NCBI GenBank assembly: GCA_021209875.1
Contig: JAGYVD010000007.1
Location: forward strand, 2,852,001-2,916,000
Source: Rosellinia necatrix
Taxonomy: Eukaryota; Ascomycota; Sordariomycetes; Xylariales; Xylariaceae
Direction of reading: 5' to 3'
DNA: 64,000 bases
Below, one piece after another: positions 26,461 to 38,750 of this stretch; position 1 is the stretch's first letter, and every line of letters begins with the position of its first letter. The notes under the pieces were generated by a model. It did no database searches. It was not told the origin of the DNA and saw only the letters and a program-made list of their open reading frames with translations. The position numbers were made by a program, and so were the translations under genes.

Positions 26461-28670
26461 GATTATTTTACACCTCCGGATATATATTCTATTAAATATC
26501 CCAGGTCTTTTGACTTATTTTTATAACTAATTCTACACCTTGAATACATTTTTGACCATCATGATGATCCACTTCTCTTGACAATTACAGGATACGGGTG
26601 ACTTGCCTGATGTGACGGCAGTGAGGCAATATGGTTCTTGTAGATACTTTATGCTCCCGGAGCATAATATACTCAGAAAGAAAAGGAAAAAGGGACTTCA
26701 AACTGCCCTTAACTTTCTTCCAGGGTAAGTGGGTAACCAACCGTGTGACTGTTTCTCCATAGATAGATAATTATTTAAATATCTAGGACTTGAATGGGCG
26801 TTGGTTGTAGCGGAGCCACCAGTCACTCAAGTTATTAGACGTATGCCAATATGCCCTCCCTACCTTTCAGATTTTCCTGCAAGATTCATGATTGAATATG
26901 CAGTCGCCTCTTGAAGCACTACATCGGCTGATAGCTGACGTACCGGGACAAGCCATGGAATGAACCATGGCGTTTCACACAAACAGACACATCAGATCTT
27001 TTCTACGCATATCATTTGTCCGAGGGGGGCAGTAAAGTAGGGAGGATTGGCATGTTCCTCTTCGATAATCCAATCATTTCATCATGAGTTAGACAATTTG
27101 ACAGGTGCGAAAATATAAAAGGCACATCGGTCAGCCGCGTTTTTGAAGACCTACATCAGTAGTTTTTCTTCCTCGTACCCAGAACTTAGTGCATGGTTTT
27201 CGTGAGCGTATTCTATTTACCTACGAATTCTAATACAATTTACAGTTCAGACCTATCTACATGCTTTCACGCACAATTACATCGTCTGCCGCTAGTGATG
27301 ATAGGATGCCTCGTTGCAATCCGTCTAGTCATGACCAACACATCAGAACGACCATACTAGGTCACGCAATTCATCCTCACTCTTCGAAATGAGCAAGGAA
27401 GCTCTCGCTTGGGTGGCAAGTACTACTGCACTCGCGCCGGAGGGTCTTGGGTCACTCGGCCCAATGATTTTGACGAAGAAGAGCTCAAGACACGTTTGTC
27501 CTATGTTAGGTTGTCCGTTCGTATAGCGTTGGCATACTAGCTCAGGCCAATACACCTTCACCCATTGCTCTTTATAAGGTAGTTCCCGGTAGGACTCCTT
27601 CTCCTAGCTACGAAGGGTAAACAAGTCAGAACATTTTCTCCGTTCCATGAGGGAGTAGTGTAGGGTCGTATGGAGATGACGATTTGATCCCATTTTAAGT
27701 CGAAGGCGTTCAAAAGAATTGAGTTCCCATCAACCACTTGATCAAAAATTTCGCCTCAATCCAAGCCCCCCTTCCCCCCTTATACCCCCCTAATTCCCGA
27801 GCAACCCACTATATTATTATATTCCGCTGAAAGAATTATTTCGCCGCCCAAAAATCTTCCCAGGTTAATACGAGTGAAATAGGAGACAGATATGTAGATT
27901 AATGCCAGTGCCCTCAACGGCCATGAGCGAGATCTTAGGACCATGAGTGCTGACACCGCCATCGCCCCTATCCCGTGCGACATCTTATTACACGGCCAAT
28001 GCTTTCTCTCTGTGTGATCGCTTAGTCCCTTACATTTCTACGAAGCTCGTGGCCATGGAAGCTCACAAGAGGAGGTTACGCTTACCCTATACGAAATAGC
28101 AAGGTCGCCAACCCTGAGCAGGAAGAGACTACCCGTGATCACACAGCGTTGCGATGAAGACACCAGGCCCTCGCGACTTATAGTCCCCATCCCTTTTCGC
28201 TGGCCCGGGTACTATATGAGCGACTAATTGAGACTAGGCGCTGTGACAACTAAGCGAACAATTCGGTGATATACTATAACACGGGGCGTACGACTATCGT
28301 AGTTGAGCGTGCACTGTACTGTATCATATATTCAATGATACAACCACCAAACTACAACAATTTTCTAAGTATTTTGTACATAATAAGATTTGAGGCTGTA
28401 ATTTCATTTGACTCTTTGCGTCCACTCCTACACATGCCTCTATGGTTACATGAAATGGGTATCGTGGTGGAACCCGGTGGCTTGATCACCACAAGCCTCT
28501 AAGGGGGATCCCGTGTTTTGGCCGACCCGGCCAGGCTAAGCCATGCCTACATTGAACGTATGGGCTGGGGCCCTCTCAACGGGGGTTATTTACAGCGATT
28601 TTGATGCACTATGTGTTTTTTTTTTTTTTTTTTCATATAACTAGGCACTGATGCCCTTTTCTGTCGTGTT
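26461..28670. other. Normal-composition intergenic region
   Basis: About 2.2 kb with ordinary base composition and no complete gene recognised. A candidate exon on the minus strand (27343-27603) is listed separately. A T-run of about 17 bases lies at 28616-28633, just downstream of the carrier gene stop. Nothing else stands out. Confidence 0.5.
27343..27603 (-). pseudogene. Candidate orphan exon or gene fragment
   Basis: An open frame of 86 codons on the minus strand that begins directly after a TAG (possible 3' splice site) and has no ATG at its start. The translation is varied and not low-complexity, with segments such as YRELPYKEQWVKVYWPEL and KSEDELRDLVW. A GTATGG possible 5' splice site overlaps the last codons. 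I do not recognise the protein. It could be one exon of an unannotated gene, a fragment left by rearrangement, or chance. Confidence 0.22.
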
Positions 28671-30118
28671 TTAAGGTTCAATGAGAGTGCGCGCGTCAGC
28701 TTCTCCGGCTAGCTTGCGTCTACCCTCGGCCTGTGCGTGGTGGAGGGTCTTCATACCATACTCATATGTCATCATGGTGACTGTTGCCGCAGGCACCGCT
28801 CTCATCATGTTCACGCCCATGCCCGCGTAGAAAGCCCTCCAGCCTTCTTCTCTTAATATCGTGCGGAAGGTCATGACTACGCCTCTGTATTTGGGCTGGT
28901 GGACATTGTTATTGGCTCTCTTGGTCGATTGAGACTGGGTTCCAGACGTAGGCTCCGGAATCCCTAGCCCTTGTAGATATTCCACCCCGGGCGTTGGGCG
29001 CCGCTGCGTTTGTAGCCTTGTTCTAATGACCTCGTGAGGGTATGTGGCCGAGCTCGCCATTACCTTGGACAATATCGAAGCCGATAGCACACCAAAAAAG
29101 TGACTTTGTTGGGTGGAGTCAGTCATCTCGCCCATAGCTTCGCCCGTGAACTTCTTTCGCAGGAATTCATAGGCGGGAAATTGCACCGCAACGTGCGTAA
29201 GGCCGAGCAGTGCAGGTGTAAGGCCCGAATAGAAGGAGAGAATTCCTTCGGACGAATACATTTTGCGCGCGGCATCAATTGTCGAGTGATAGTGCCAGGG
29301 AGAATTGATGGTTGGCCTCGAGGTCGGGGTGTTACCTGATCTCGGAAATACCGACATTTCTCTGTTATAGCCACTTGACGATTGTGACATAAGGCGGGTC
29401 TTGATTACCCAGATCGGATTCGTTACGATCGTGCTGCTGGCTCCGGCGATGATTGATGACCAGAAGTTGATGGCAAACTGATTGCGTACTGTACGATGGA
29501 AAGCGATTAACAACCGGACTCTGGGTCATGAACGATGCGCTGGTTGCTTGACTTACCATGATTATCTGCCATATACTTCTTGCTTTTATTGTACACGGTG
29601 AACCAGACGGCCCAGGTTGGTAGGTACCCCAAAACAATGGGGCCGAGACCGCGATACAGGCCACGGATGCCCTCCTCTCTCCATATAGCACCTCCCGTGC
29701 CGACGAGGCCGGAATACACCTTGTGATGACCGACATGCCTCCCCTTTGACACTGGCAGGAAGCCACCTTGGGCCTGTAGCTTGGTCTTTATGACGTCGAG
29801 AGGACAGGTGACGACGCCCGAGGTGAAGCCGCCGACGGCACCAGATAGGGCATTGAATTGTGTGTCGGAAGCGCCAGCAGCCCATCTCTGCACCAGTGTG
29901 AGGCCTTGCGGATCGTGGAGGCTCATGGTGGTTACCGCGGACGGGGGAAGCGAGGGCGTGCTTCCGGGAGTGTAAGAATTTTCCGACAGGCCGGTGTATG
30001 CGGCCGTCGAGGGGGTAGGATTGGCGAAGCGCCCATATTCTGCGGTATCGGACGATGAGGGACCTTGGGTATGGCTCTCGGCTGCTTCGCCTTGAGACAT
30101 TCCCTCGCAGACGGGCAC
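28671..30118 (-). CDS. Mitochondrial carrier, NAD+ transporter (Ndt1/Yia6)-like
   Basis: Two exons, 30118-29557 and 29488-28671, joined by a 68-bp intron (GTAAGT donor at 29556, TACAG acceptor at 29490-29489, phase 1). Protein 459 aa. It has the three-fold mitochondrial carrier repeat: PLDVIKTK at residues 106-113, PIWVIKTR at 212-219 and PHEVIRTR at 338-345, the PX[DE]XX[KR] signatures of inner-membrane carriers. The TNPIWVIKTRLM pattern and GLGPIVLGYLPTWAVWF resemble the yeast NAD+ importers Yia6/Yea6, so NAD+ uptake into the matrix is the best guess; a pyrimidine-nucleotide or folate/FAD carrier is the alternative. The first 75 residues are a low-complexity Ser/Thr/Pro extension. Start chosen as the first ATG; Met7 is also possible. 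Upstream lies a polypurine tract. Confidence 0.85.
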
Positions 30119-30601
30119 AAGTCCAGTGCGAACAGCACTGACAACACTGACAGCCGGGTCGGGTGGTCCGGGGCCTCTGGATGTCGCTCGTCAGAGGCCC
30201 TCCTCAAATGATTGAGGCAGACTCGGGCTCGGCGGAGGTTGGTCGGCGACGAAGCGGGGATGGATGTGCGGAGCAAAGTGGCCAGAGCGGGTGACGATGG
30301 GGGGTGTGCAGCAGACAAGTCGAGAACGTGTCCGGCTCGCGCTCGAGGTGTGGCACCCGGGGCGAGATGCGAGATGAGATGAGGTGAGATATGGTATGTG
30401 CTCGCGCGGTGTGCGGGGAATGACCCTCGCAAGTGCACCGTCGACACAAGAACTACCGCCTATTGCATGCCATCGACATTCGCAGAGGCGACCGGCTAAT
30501 CGACTGACTCGGTCTCCGGGTCCGGGCGGTGAGATGGGCGATCGATGAGTCGGTCGGTCGGTCGGTCGTCCGTGGAGGGGGACGGTATGCGCCGGCGTAT
30601 G

Positions 30602-30667
30602 GCAGAGAGGAAGAAAGGGAGGAAAGGGAGGAAAGGGAAGAAAAGGAAGAAAAGGAAGAAAAAAAAG
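30602..30667. repeat. Polypurine (GGAAAG/GAAGAA) tract
   Basis: About 65 bp of almost pure A/G on the plus strand, with approximate mirror symmetry of the GGAAAG and GAAGAA units. Such tracts can form triplex (H-DNA) in principle; that is inference here. Confidence 0.8.
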
Positions 30668-30805
30668 GCCGTCACGGACAAGATTAGGTAAGGCGAGGGA
30701 GATTGCCGGTGGGCGGTTTCGACGTGCAAGGTGCAAGTATGTAGGTAGCGACTATGTAGTAGAGAGGCACGAGATGAGACCAGAAGACGAGACGGGCGAG
30801 TGGAT

Positions 30806-30849
30806 ATCGTCTTTCGTCTTTCGTCTTTCGTCTATCGTCTATCGTCTAT
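30806..30849. repeat. Heptamer tandem array (TWTCGTC)
   Basis: About six copies of a 7-bp unit, alternating CTTTCGT and CTATCGT variants, in the upstream region of the carrier gene. Confidence 0.85.
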
Positions 30850-31695
30850 CTACCCTGGTCTATCTGGCTAGATCAGTTGGTGAGGCAAGAAGTAAAGCGT
30901 TCGTGTGAGAATATCGGAGCCAGTTCTTGTTCCTTAGTCCCAGGTCTCTCGTCTTTGATCTTTCTTTGGGTCCGTCCTTGTGTGTAAGTGGTGTAAGCTA
31001 TCTACCTAGTCAGTTAGCGGGCGGGTCTGCGCGAACGGGGCACTAGATAAGCCCTGGGATAGGTACCTACCGACTTTACATGTGCACTGGGATACTGCCG
31101 GGCGGGATATGTACTAGAGAAGTACTAGGTAAGGATCGGTTCATCCTTTTTTTCTGCCCCTCCCTCCGCAAACGAAAATGCGATGATGTGATCACTGAAA
31201 TGGAATAGATGGCAAACGAAGAAACAGTGTCAATTCTTGCCACTAGATATCGCCTCCTGTGTAGTACATTCCAAGAATTGGTAGAAATGACGTGGGTGCA
31301 GTACCTCAAGATACCTTCATGTAGAGGGGTATTGGGTTACCTACCCAGCAGGTAGATGAGTAGGTAGGCACTTACTTAGGCATAGAAGCATGTGGGTTGG
31401 AGGTAGTTTTGCTCGAACCTCCAACAAAGAGAGACATTGTCTATATGACAGCCACCTATCTACCCGAAGGTACTTATCGTATGATGCCATACGATGCATG
31501 TACTACCTAAGCTACTTACTAGGTGGCTAGGCAAGAACTTCTACTTTGGGGAGATGCTACATGCAGATTACCTAGGACATCCTCTGCAAGTTAAGTATCT
31601 CCTCTCGGGAGAAAGGATGGCCGGAGCGCGAGGGGAGTACACGACAAAGTAGGTACTTCTAGTAGTAGGTTTCTGCCTCCATAGCTTTATCTACC

Positions 31696-31835
31696 TGTCT
31701 AGGGGTAGATAAGTGGATAAAAGTGGGTCTTTATAATTTAGCTAGAGCATAGCTTATATTTATTTATTTTAGGTGGATATTATTTATACTTTAGATTTTT
31801 TTTTAATATAACTATTTTTTATTTACGCTTTTTTT
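31696..31835 (+). repeat. 5' LTR of the Gypsy element
   Basis: It begins TGTCTAGGGG and aligns with 38611-38750. The outer ~34 bp retain G and C, while the inner part is RIP-mutated, with CCC and CC of the other copy read as TTT and TT. The element may instead end at ACCCA of the right copy, giving 130 bp. Confidence 0.7.
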
Positions 31836-33586
31836 AATGTTTTTATCCTAGAATTTATTAACAACTTCTTGCGTTTTAGTTTTTTTATTAATTAAATATT
31901 ATATTTATATTATTTAAATTAAGCTAAGTTTATTAATATTATTTTATTATGTTTTAGCTGCTGCAAAGTTATATTAAACGCTGCAAGTTTTATAAAAGTA
32001 TTATAAGCTTTAGTTGTTTATTTTTTAGTATAGTTTATAGTTGCTGCTAAACTAAATATATATTTATGTTTAATTTTTATTTATTTATAACTTTAAGTTT
32101 ATTATAGTTATTATTATTTTTTTTTTTTAATATAAAGTTAAATTTTTAGTTGCTAATATTTTATTATAGTTATATAATTTAATAGTTTTTAATTTTATAG
32201 ATCTATTATAAAATTAATTAGTTATTAATATATTTATAATATTATTACTTATAAGTGATATATTTAAAAACTTTTTATTTAAATTTAAAAATATAAAGAT
32301 TTTAAAATATTATTTATAGTTTGCTATATTAAAAAGCTTTAAATATTGCAGCTATTATTTTATTATTATTAAAAATATTATTTATAATTTTATTCTTATT
32401 ATTTTATAATTTTTATTATTAATAGGGATTTTTTATTTAATATTTTTAAGTTTAAAACTATAGCTAAGTTTAAAATACTAGATTTTAGTTTTTATAGATA
32501 TTTTAATAAAGAAAAATTAGCTGGAAGATAGTTAATTTAATTATATTAGCAGTTTTACCGGGTGGGCTATAAAAAAATTAGTATTTTTTTATTTAAAGCA
32601 ATTTTAGCTATTAATATGCTTTATATTAAAAAAGCTGCTACGTTTTTAAATTTAAATATAAAGTTGCAAAGTATTATAAATAAAGCATTAATAGATTAAG
32701 CTACTCGAGAAGATCTTTTAGTTTTAGAACAAGTTTTTAAAAATTAGTATTTAGTTAAGCTTGTTAATGCTAATATTATTAAGGTTAATAATTTAACTTA
32801 TATTATATAAAAAAAAGATAAACCGCTGATATAATATTATAATTGAATTTAAAACGTTTTTTATTAGGCAGAAAGACAGGATATTATTAATAAATAAAAG
32901 GTAATAGCTGTTTAAAATTTTTTATTTTAAGCTAAAACTATTTTACTCCGAACTGTTATTAATTAGTTTATTAATAGCTTGCGTAATTTTAAACTTTATT
33001 AAAAATTTTTTAAATAACTGGGTATAAAACGTTAAATTAATTCGGCGATATTATAAGATTATTTAAAAATTTTAGAAAGTTTTGGATAATAAAAAAAAAG
33101 CTGCTAAAGAAAAATTTAGCTAAACAGAAGTTAAAGCTATTTATAAAGCTTTTAGTAAGTATTAAAGATTATTTATTAAAAAAGCAGTTGCCTGCTACTA
33201 TTTTTAAGTTGCTGCAAACTTTATATATTTGCTTTTAGGCTTTATATAATATAATTACTTTTATAATTATTAGAGCTTTATTTATTAATATTTATTAGCG
33301 TTAGCTTTTTTATAATACTAGACTTTTTAATATTAATTATTATTATAAATATTTTAACTTTTAATAATCTGTTATATTTATGGTTAGTTAAAACATATTA
33401 CTTTTTAATATTTTTAAAAGCATAGTTTAAGATTAAATAGTTTAGTAGAACTATTGTTATTATTAAAGTTTGCTAATAATAATAAGCTTTTTATTAAAGC
33501 ATTATTTAATTTTTTATTTTTAAAAAAAAAGTCTAAACATTTTTTTTATTAATAAAACTAATATTTTTAGCTAAAAAGAAAAAGCT

Positions 33587-33628
33587 TGTTTTTGCTATAG
33601 AAGTTGTAAATATATATAGCTTAAATAT
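33587..33628 (+). pseudogene. Gag zinc-knuckle relic
   Basis: Fourteen codons whose spacing fits CX2CX4HX4C once C-to-T and G-to-A changes are allowed for: TGT, TAT, TAT and TAT fall at the metal-ligand positions. On its own this is weak, but its place 1.75 kb after the 5' LTR and 2.4 kb before RT is where Gag should end. Confidence 0.45.
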
Positions 33629-35859
33629 AACGTATTTTAATTTAAGTAGTTAGCTTAATAAAAACAAGCTTATTTAAAAGCTATAATGTTTCTAGCAGAA
33701 AGATATAAGAACTAAAGATTAATAACGTTTAAAATTTAGTTTTAATTAGTTTAATTGTTTTATAATTAATTTTTAATAACGATAATTTATATAATATAAA
33801 TATTAAAAATTATTCTGATTATATAATTTTATTTAATTTTATAATATTTAAGCTAAATAAAACAAGAAATTTTTTATTAATAATAAAAGAATTAAATTTA
33901 AAAAAACTTAAAGCTTAAGTGCTTATATTATAATTTTTATTAGCTGCTACAGCAAAAAACATTTATTTAAAAAAGCAAAATAAAAATACTATTATTTTTA
34001 TTAATACTTTTATAAATCTTTTAGTTAATAATAAAAATAAAAATAAACTAGAACGTAAATATAAAAGCTTAAAAGCTTTAAAAGCTAAAAGATTCTAACT
34101 AATTATTTAAACTTTTGGCAGAAATATAAAGTTGTAAAAAATAAAGTTTATTTAATTATAAAGTTTTTTTAAACGTAATTATTATAAAAATATCTTTTAT
34201 AAATATATTATAGCTAAGTCTGGATTTTAGTTGAAATTTAAAGCATTTATTAATTAAAGCGTTAGAAAAAATTAAAAAAATAATATAACGATATATAAAA
34301 ATAAAAAACAGTATATTTATAAATATAAACTTAGCAGCTATTATTTATTTTATTAAAGCTTATTATATTATATCTGCTATTAAATACGTTAGAAACAAAA
34401 TGCCTGCAAAGCATACTATCCGATAGAATAAATGTTAAGCCGACTAAAAAAAATAATGTAAACATAATTTATTTTTATTTTATAAAAAATTTTAAGCTAT
34501 TTTATATAAAAATCTGTGATTTTAGTATAGATTAACTATTTCTGTTAAACTTTGCTAAAAAAACTAACTTTATAATAGAATTTGTTGTTTTTATAGCAAC
34601 TATTAAAGCAATATTTAAACTAGTCTAGGTTATTATATAACTTAAAAAAGAAAAATTAATTAATTTAATAATTTTAAGACTTTTATAGCTATAAGATGTA
34701 ATAACAACTTTTAATATTTGCAACAGCGTTCTAACTATAAATGACCTGTTTATAAAAGAGATTTTTATATAAATTTAAGGTTTTTTATTATTATTTAAAA
34801 AAAAATACTGTTTAGCTCTAGCTTTTAAGCCTGATAATTTTAAGCTTAAGTTATTTAATTTAAAAATTAATAATTTTAAAAAAATCTAGCTTAAAAGAAT
34901 TTAAAACAGAGTTAGAAAACTAAATAGTTTATGCTAATTTAAACAAGTTATTAAATTAAACTTTTATAATATATATTATTAATTAATATATTTTATTTAA
35001 AAGTGGTCTGGTTTTACGTTTTATAATTGTTAGCTTAATTTTTTATAAATAAATGTATTAAATATTAAAAAGTTTTTTAATATTTTAGCTTTTAAAGTTA
35101 TATTATTAAAATAAATAATTATTTTTAAAAAATGTTTTTATATTTTTTTAAAATTATATAATTTAAATATTTAATTAACTAGATTTTTACAAATAAACAA
35201 GTAATAAAAAACTTTTAACTCTAAAGTTAGAAATAATAGACAAGAAGATATTTTAATAATAGGATTTTATAAGCATATTATTTAGAGCTTTAGTTTTAGA
35301 ACGTTTTAAGATTAAATATATAAAAGCGTAGCATGTATACCGAGAATATAAAGCTATATTAATAGTAGATATGTTTATTTTTATAAACTTGTATGTTTAT
35401 AAAATACGACTTAAGCTTATAATAAAGCTTTAGAATAAATTAAAGCGTTAAACTTAGATTAATTTTTAGTTATATTAGCTAAAAAAGTTAACTTTTAAAT
35501 GTTTAAATATAAAAATATATAAGTTTATAGCTATATTTAATAAAAAGTTATTAGTTTAAATAGTAATATTAGTGCTAGTTGTTAAAAATTATAATATAAA
35601 ATGCCTAGATTTATAGCTGGAATTAAAACTAACTGTTAATTATAGCAAAATAGAAAAAAAATCTTTTAAAAACTAACTTATTTTTTTTTACGGATGTTTA
35701 TAAAAAGTTATTTAATTTTTAGATACGTTTTTTATTAAAATTTAATTTTAAATATGCCTATTGGTTAATATTAATATATTTAGATTGTAGGTATATATTA
35801 GCTTTTAAGATTTTTAGATTTTTATAATTATAATTAACCAGAATGCTTTAAAAAATATA

Positions 35860-36303
35860 ATTAGCTGGACATTTTATATCGGAAATAATATGAATTATTT
35901 TAGGTTTTATTTTAAAGCTTTTTTTAAAATTATTATTAATTTTATTTACTATTTTTAATATATTAATACTAGCTATAGAATATATAGATAATATGTTTAT
36001 TACTTATAAGTTAATTAAAGGATAATTTAAATAGATTAAGAACTATTTTCTGTTTTAAATACTGTGGTTGCGACTTAAACTATTTTTTATAAAAAAGTTA
36101 GTATTAAATATAAAAAGATTGTGGCTTTTAGAATAGTATATAAAATACGTAAAAGGATAGCTATTAAGGTCGAGCGGGCAGAAAAACTAAAGAATTAGCT
36201 TATTTTAAAAGATTAAACGGAAATCCGTTAGTTTATAAGTGTTTTTAAACTAACTAAACAGTAGATATATAATTGTTTAAAAATATTTAGATTTTTTAAT
36301 AAA
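35860..36303 (+). pseudogene. Reverse transcriptase relic with connection region
   Basis: 35981-36007 reads YIDNMFITY, corresponding to the Y[LI]DD[IM]LI box of Gypsy RT with the second Asp lost by GAT-to-AAT. 36166-36303 reads KVERAEKLKN, then LKD-TEIR-F and FKLTKQ, matching the IPKDQTEIRAFLG segment that follows RT in fungal Gypsy elements. Interrupting stops are TAA/TAG, as expected from CAA, CAG or TGG after RIP. Confidence 0.75.
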
Positions 36304-36742
36304 CTGTAGAAAAACGTCCTATAGTAATAAAAAAAGTATAAAAGTATGTTTTTTAATATGTTAAAACGTATGGCTGTTATTGCAGTAAAAATATATAAAT
36401 ATTAGCTGGACGTTTTTATTAATATATATTTAAACGTATTTATATTTAGAGCAGGATGTTATATTATTTAAAATTAAAAAAAGATTTTTAATTATTACTA
36501 TATAATAGTTTTTATTTATTATAATTTAATATAATTATAGCATATATAAAAAAGAATTTTGTAGTATTATTAAATTTATTTGTTAGTATAAGCGCTATTT
36601 AAAATCAAGGGTTTTTTTAGTAATATTTATAAATTATTAACTTTTAACTTTTTTTTTAATATTTTTAAATGTTGAAAATATATACGCGCGTTAGGCAGAT
36701 AAACTAAGGCTATTTAATATATATATTATATATATTAAAAGA

Positions 36743-36790
36743 GAACGTAATAAAATAGCAGATGCTCTATTATATACGATATTTTTTTTT
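36743..36790 (+). pseudogene. RNase H end relic
   Basis: Reads ERNKIADALLYTIFF without interruption, matching the conserved NK-ADALSR end of the Gypsy RNase H domain, at the expected distance after RT. Confidence 0.75.
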
Positions 36791-37948
36791 CCGGACTGCA
36801 AAAATATATTTTTTTATTTAAGTTATATAGTTTAAAATATTTAGGTGTAGAAAAATAGAATTAAAAGATATTAAGTTATGCTGAAATTTATAAGTGATTT
36901 AAAGGCATTAGATTTAATTAATAAACTAATTAATTAAACAAAAAATAACCTGTATATTATTATAGTATTATGCCTAAGCTTAATATAATATTAGTTAGAT
37001 AATAAGTTAAGATATTATTTTTAATTAAAAGATTTGTTTGTTTTAGAGTATTATTATTTTTTAGAAATAAAAATGTAAAATATTTTAGCTACTGTATTAA
37101 TATTTTTGTTATATTTGTTATTTTACGCTTGCTAGATTTTAGGTTTAAATTTAAATGTTATATTTAAACTTAAATATAATGATTATAAATAGTATTTAGA
37201 CGTATGGGATTATTTTAATAATTTATTTAAGCTAAATAAAGGCTGGCTAAAAATAAAAGTTTTATTTAATAAGGCAAAATTATTTAAGATTAAAAAAAGT
37301 ATATTAAAATATTACCGATAAAGAATTTAAAAAACATGTTTAGTTAAAAAAAAGATATTATAAGCTTTACGTTTAGCTTATAATAAAAAAGAATATTTTT
37401 TTGCTTTAATTATTTTAAAAAGGTTAAATTAGATAATGTATTAGCTATTTATAACATAGGATATATTTAATTATATTTTAGGATATTTTTAATATGTTAA
37501 ATTTAATTTAGTTAAACTAAAAGCATTATATTTATTAGTAATTATTTTTTAATTTTTTTAAATATTAATAATTAATTTTATAGAACTATTTCTTATATTT
37601 TGCTATAGATTTAAATATATTCTATATATAGTTAATATATTTAATTAATATAAGTAGGCATATTTAGCAGCATTATATAACATTTTTATAGCGCTGTAGT
37701 TAATAGATAAATAAATAAACTAAGTCGGGACTTTTTTTCTGGCTGTTTATTTAAATTTTAGAAATATTTTTTTTTAAAGCTTTTAAAAAACAGCTTTAAA
37801 ATTAAAAATATATGTTTTTAATGCTTTATTAATTTTTATAAAAATATTAGGCTTATGAAAATATTTAATTAAGTTATTTAATTAGTTTTTAATAAAATAT
37901 ACAATATATTTATATTTATAGTACTTAATAATTTATAAAATTAAGATC

Positions 37949-38040
37949 TGCAACTTTTATATGCTTTTAAAGCTGTTAATTTTTGTTATATTAATAGCTT
38001 GGGTTTTTTTTTGTTTAAAATTATATACGGTTATTTATTT
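37949..38040 (+). pseudogene. Integrase core relic
   Basis: Reads LQLLYAFKAVNFCYINSLGF then a KIIYGYL segment, corresponding to the LP-AEFA-N---HSS-G-SPF---YG--P pattern at the end of the Gypsy integrase core. Being downstream of RNase H, it places the element in Ty3/Gypsy rather than Copia order. Confidence 0.65.
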
Positions 38041-38610
38041 AAAGGAGTTTTTAAAGCTAAATATCTTTTTTTTTAAACATAGGTATTACAAACTAGTTTA
38101 GTTTAAAATAACGTTGATTTATTTTTAAAACTTATTTATAATTAAATAGTTATAAAATATATTTTACGCGTTTAATACTATTAAAAAATAATAAAGTTTT
38201 AGCATAAAAATATAAAAGCTTAAAAATAGGCTTTTTATAATAATCGCAGAAACTTTATATAACTTAAAAATTACGTGATATTAATACAGAAAAAAAAACA
38301 GCTTAAGTTGCAATTTAAGTAGCGCGGTTTATTTATAATTAAAAAATATACAGAAAAACTGTTATTTATATTAAAAATCTAAACAATATTTAGATTTGTT
38401 ATAAATATTATTAAGATTTTTTAAATTGTTTATTTTTATACTAGTTATTTTAAATATAACTTTAATTTAATTTTATTTATGCGATAACAACTTAAATATT
38501 AAATTATATTTTTATATTAAAAGCTTTAAAAATAAGCGGAAAATAGTGTATAAATAAATATAAAGCAAATGTTAATAATAAGTTTTAAAAAGAGCGGGAC
38601 GTTTTTAGTT

Positions 38611-38750
38611 TGTTTTAAAATAAATAAATAAATAAAAATAGGTTTTTATAATTTAGCTAGAGCATAGCTTATATTTATTTATTTTAAGTAGATATTACCC
38701 ACACCTTAGATTCTTTTCTAATACAACCACTTTTTACCCATGCCTCTTTT
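38611..38750 (+). repeat. 3' LTR of the Gypsy element
   Basis: The inner part (to about 38696) is AT-rich and RIP-mutated; the outer part, from CCCACACCTTAG onward, keeps its C residues. This mirrors the 5' LTR, where the outer edge is also the unmutated one. Confidence 0.7.

Larger units (their letters stand above)
30119..31690. other. Upstream region of the carrier gene, with simple repeats
   Basis: No gene. It holds a purine-only stretch on the plus strand at about 30602-30667 (GGAAAG/GAAGAAAA units), a degenerate heptamer array (TTTCGTC/TATCGTC, about 30806-30849), and TAGGTAGG-type tracts near 31340-31370. The purine tract lies about 490-550 bp upstream of the carrier start codon and could be in its promoter or leader. 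Confidence 0.6.
31696..38750 (+). mobile_element. RIP-degraded Ty3/Gypsy LTR retrotransposon
   Basis: About 7.05 kb, bounded by direct repeats of about 130-140 bp (31696-31835 and 38611-38750). Decayed plus-strand motifs appear in Ty3/Gypsy order: a CCHC-type Gag knuckle spacing (33587-33628), the reverse-transcriptase catalytic box (35981-36007), the region after RT (36166-36303), the RNase H end (36743-36790) and the integrase core end (37949-38040). A polypurine tract AAAAAGAGCGGGA lies at 38587-38599 just before the 3' LTR. Every frame is riddled with stops, so it is not autonomous. A convincing target duplication was not found (CTACC on the left, GGGGT or TGCCT on the right, depending on the end chosen). 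Confidence 0.85.
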
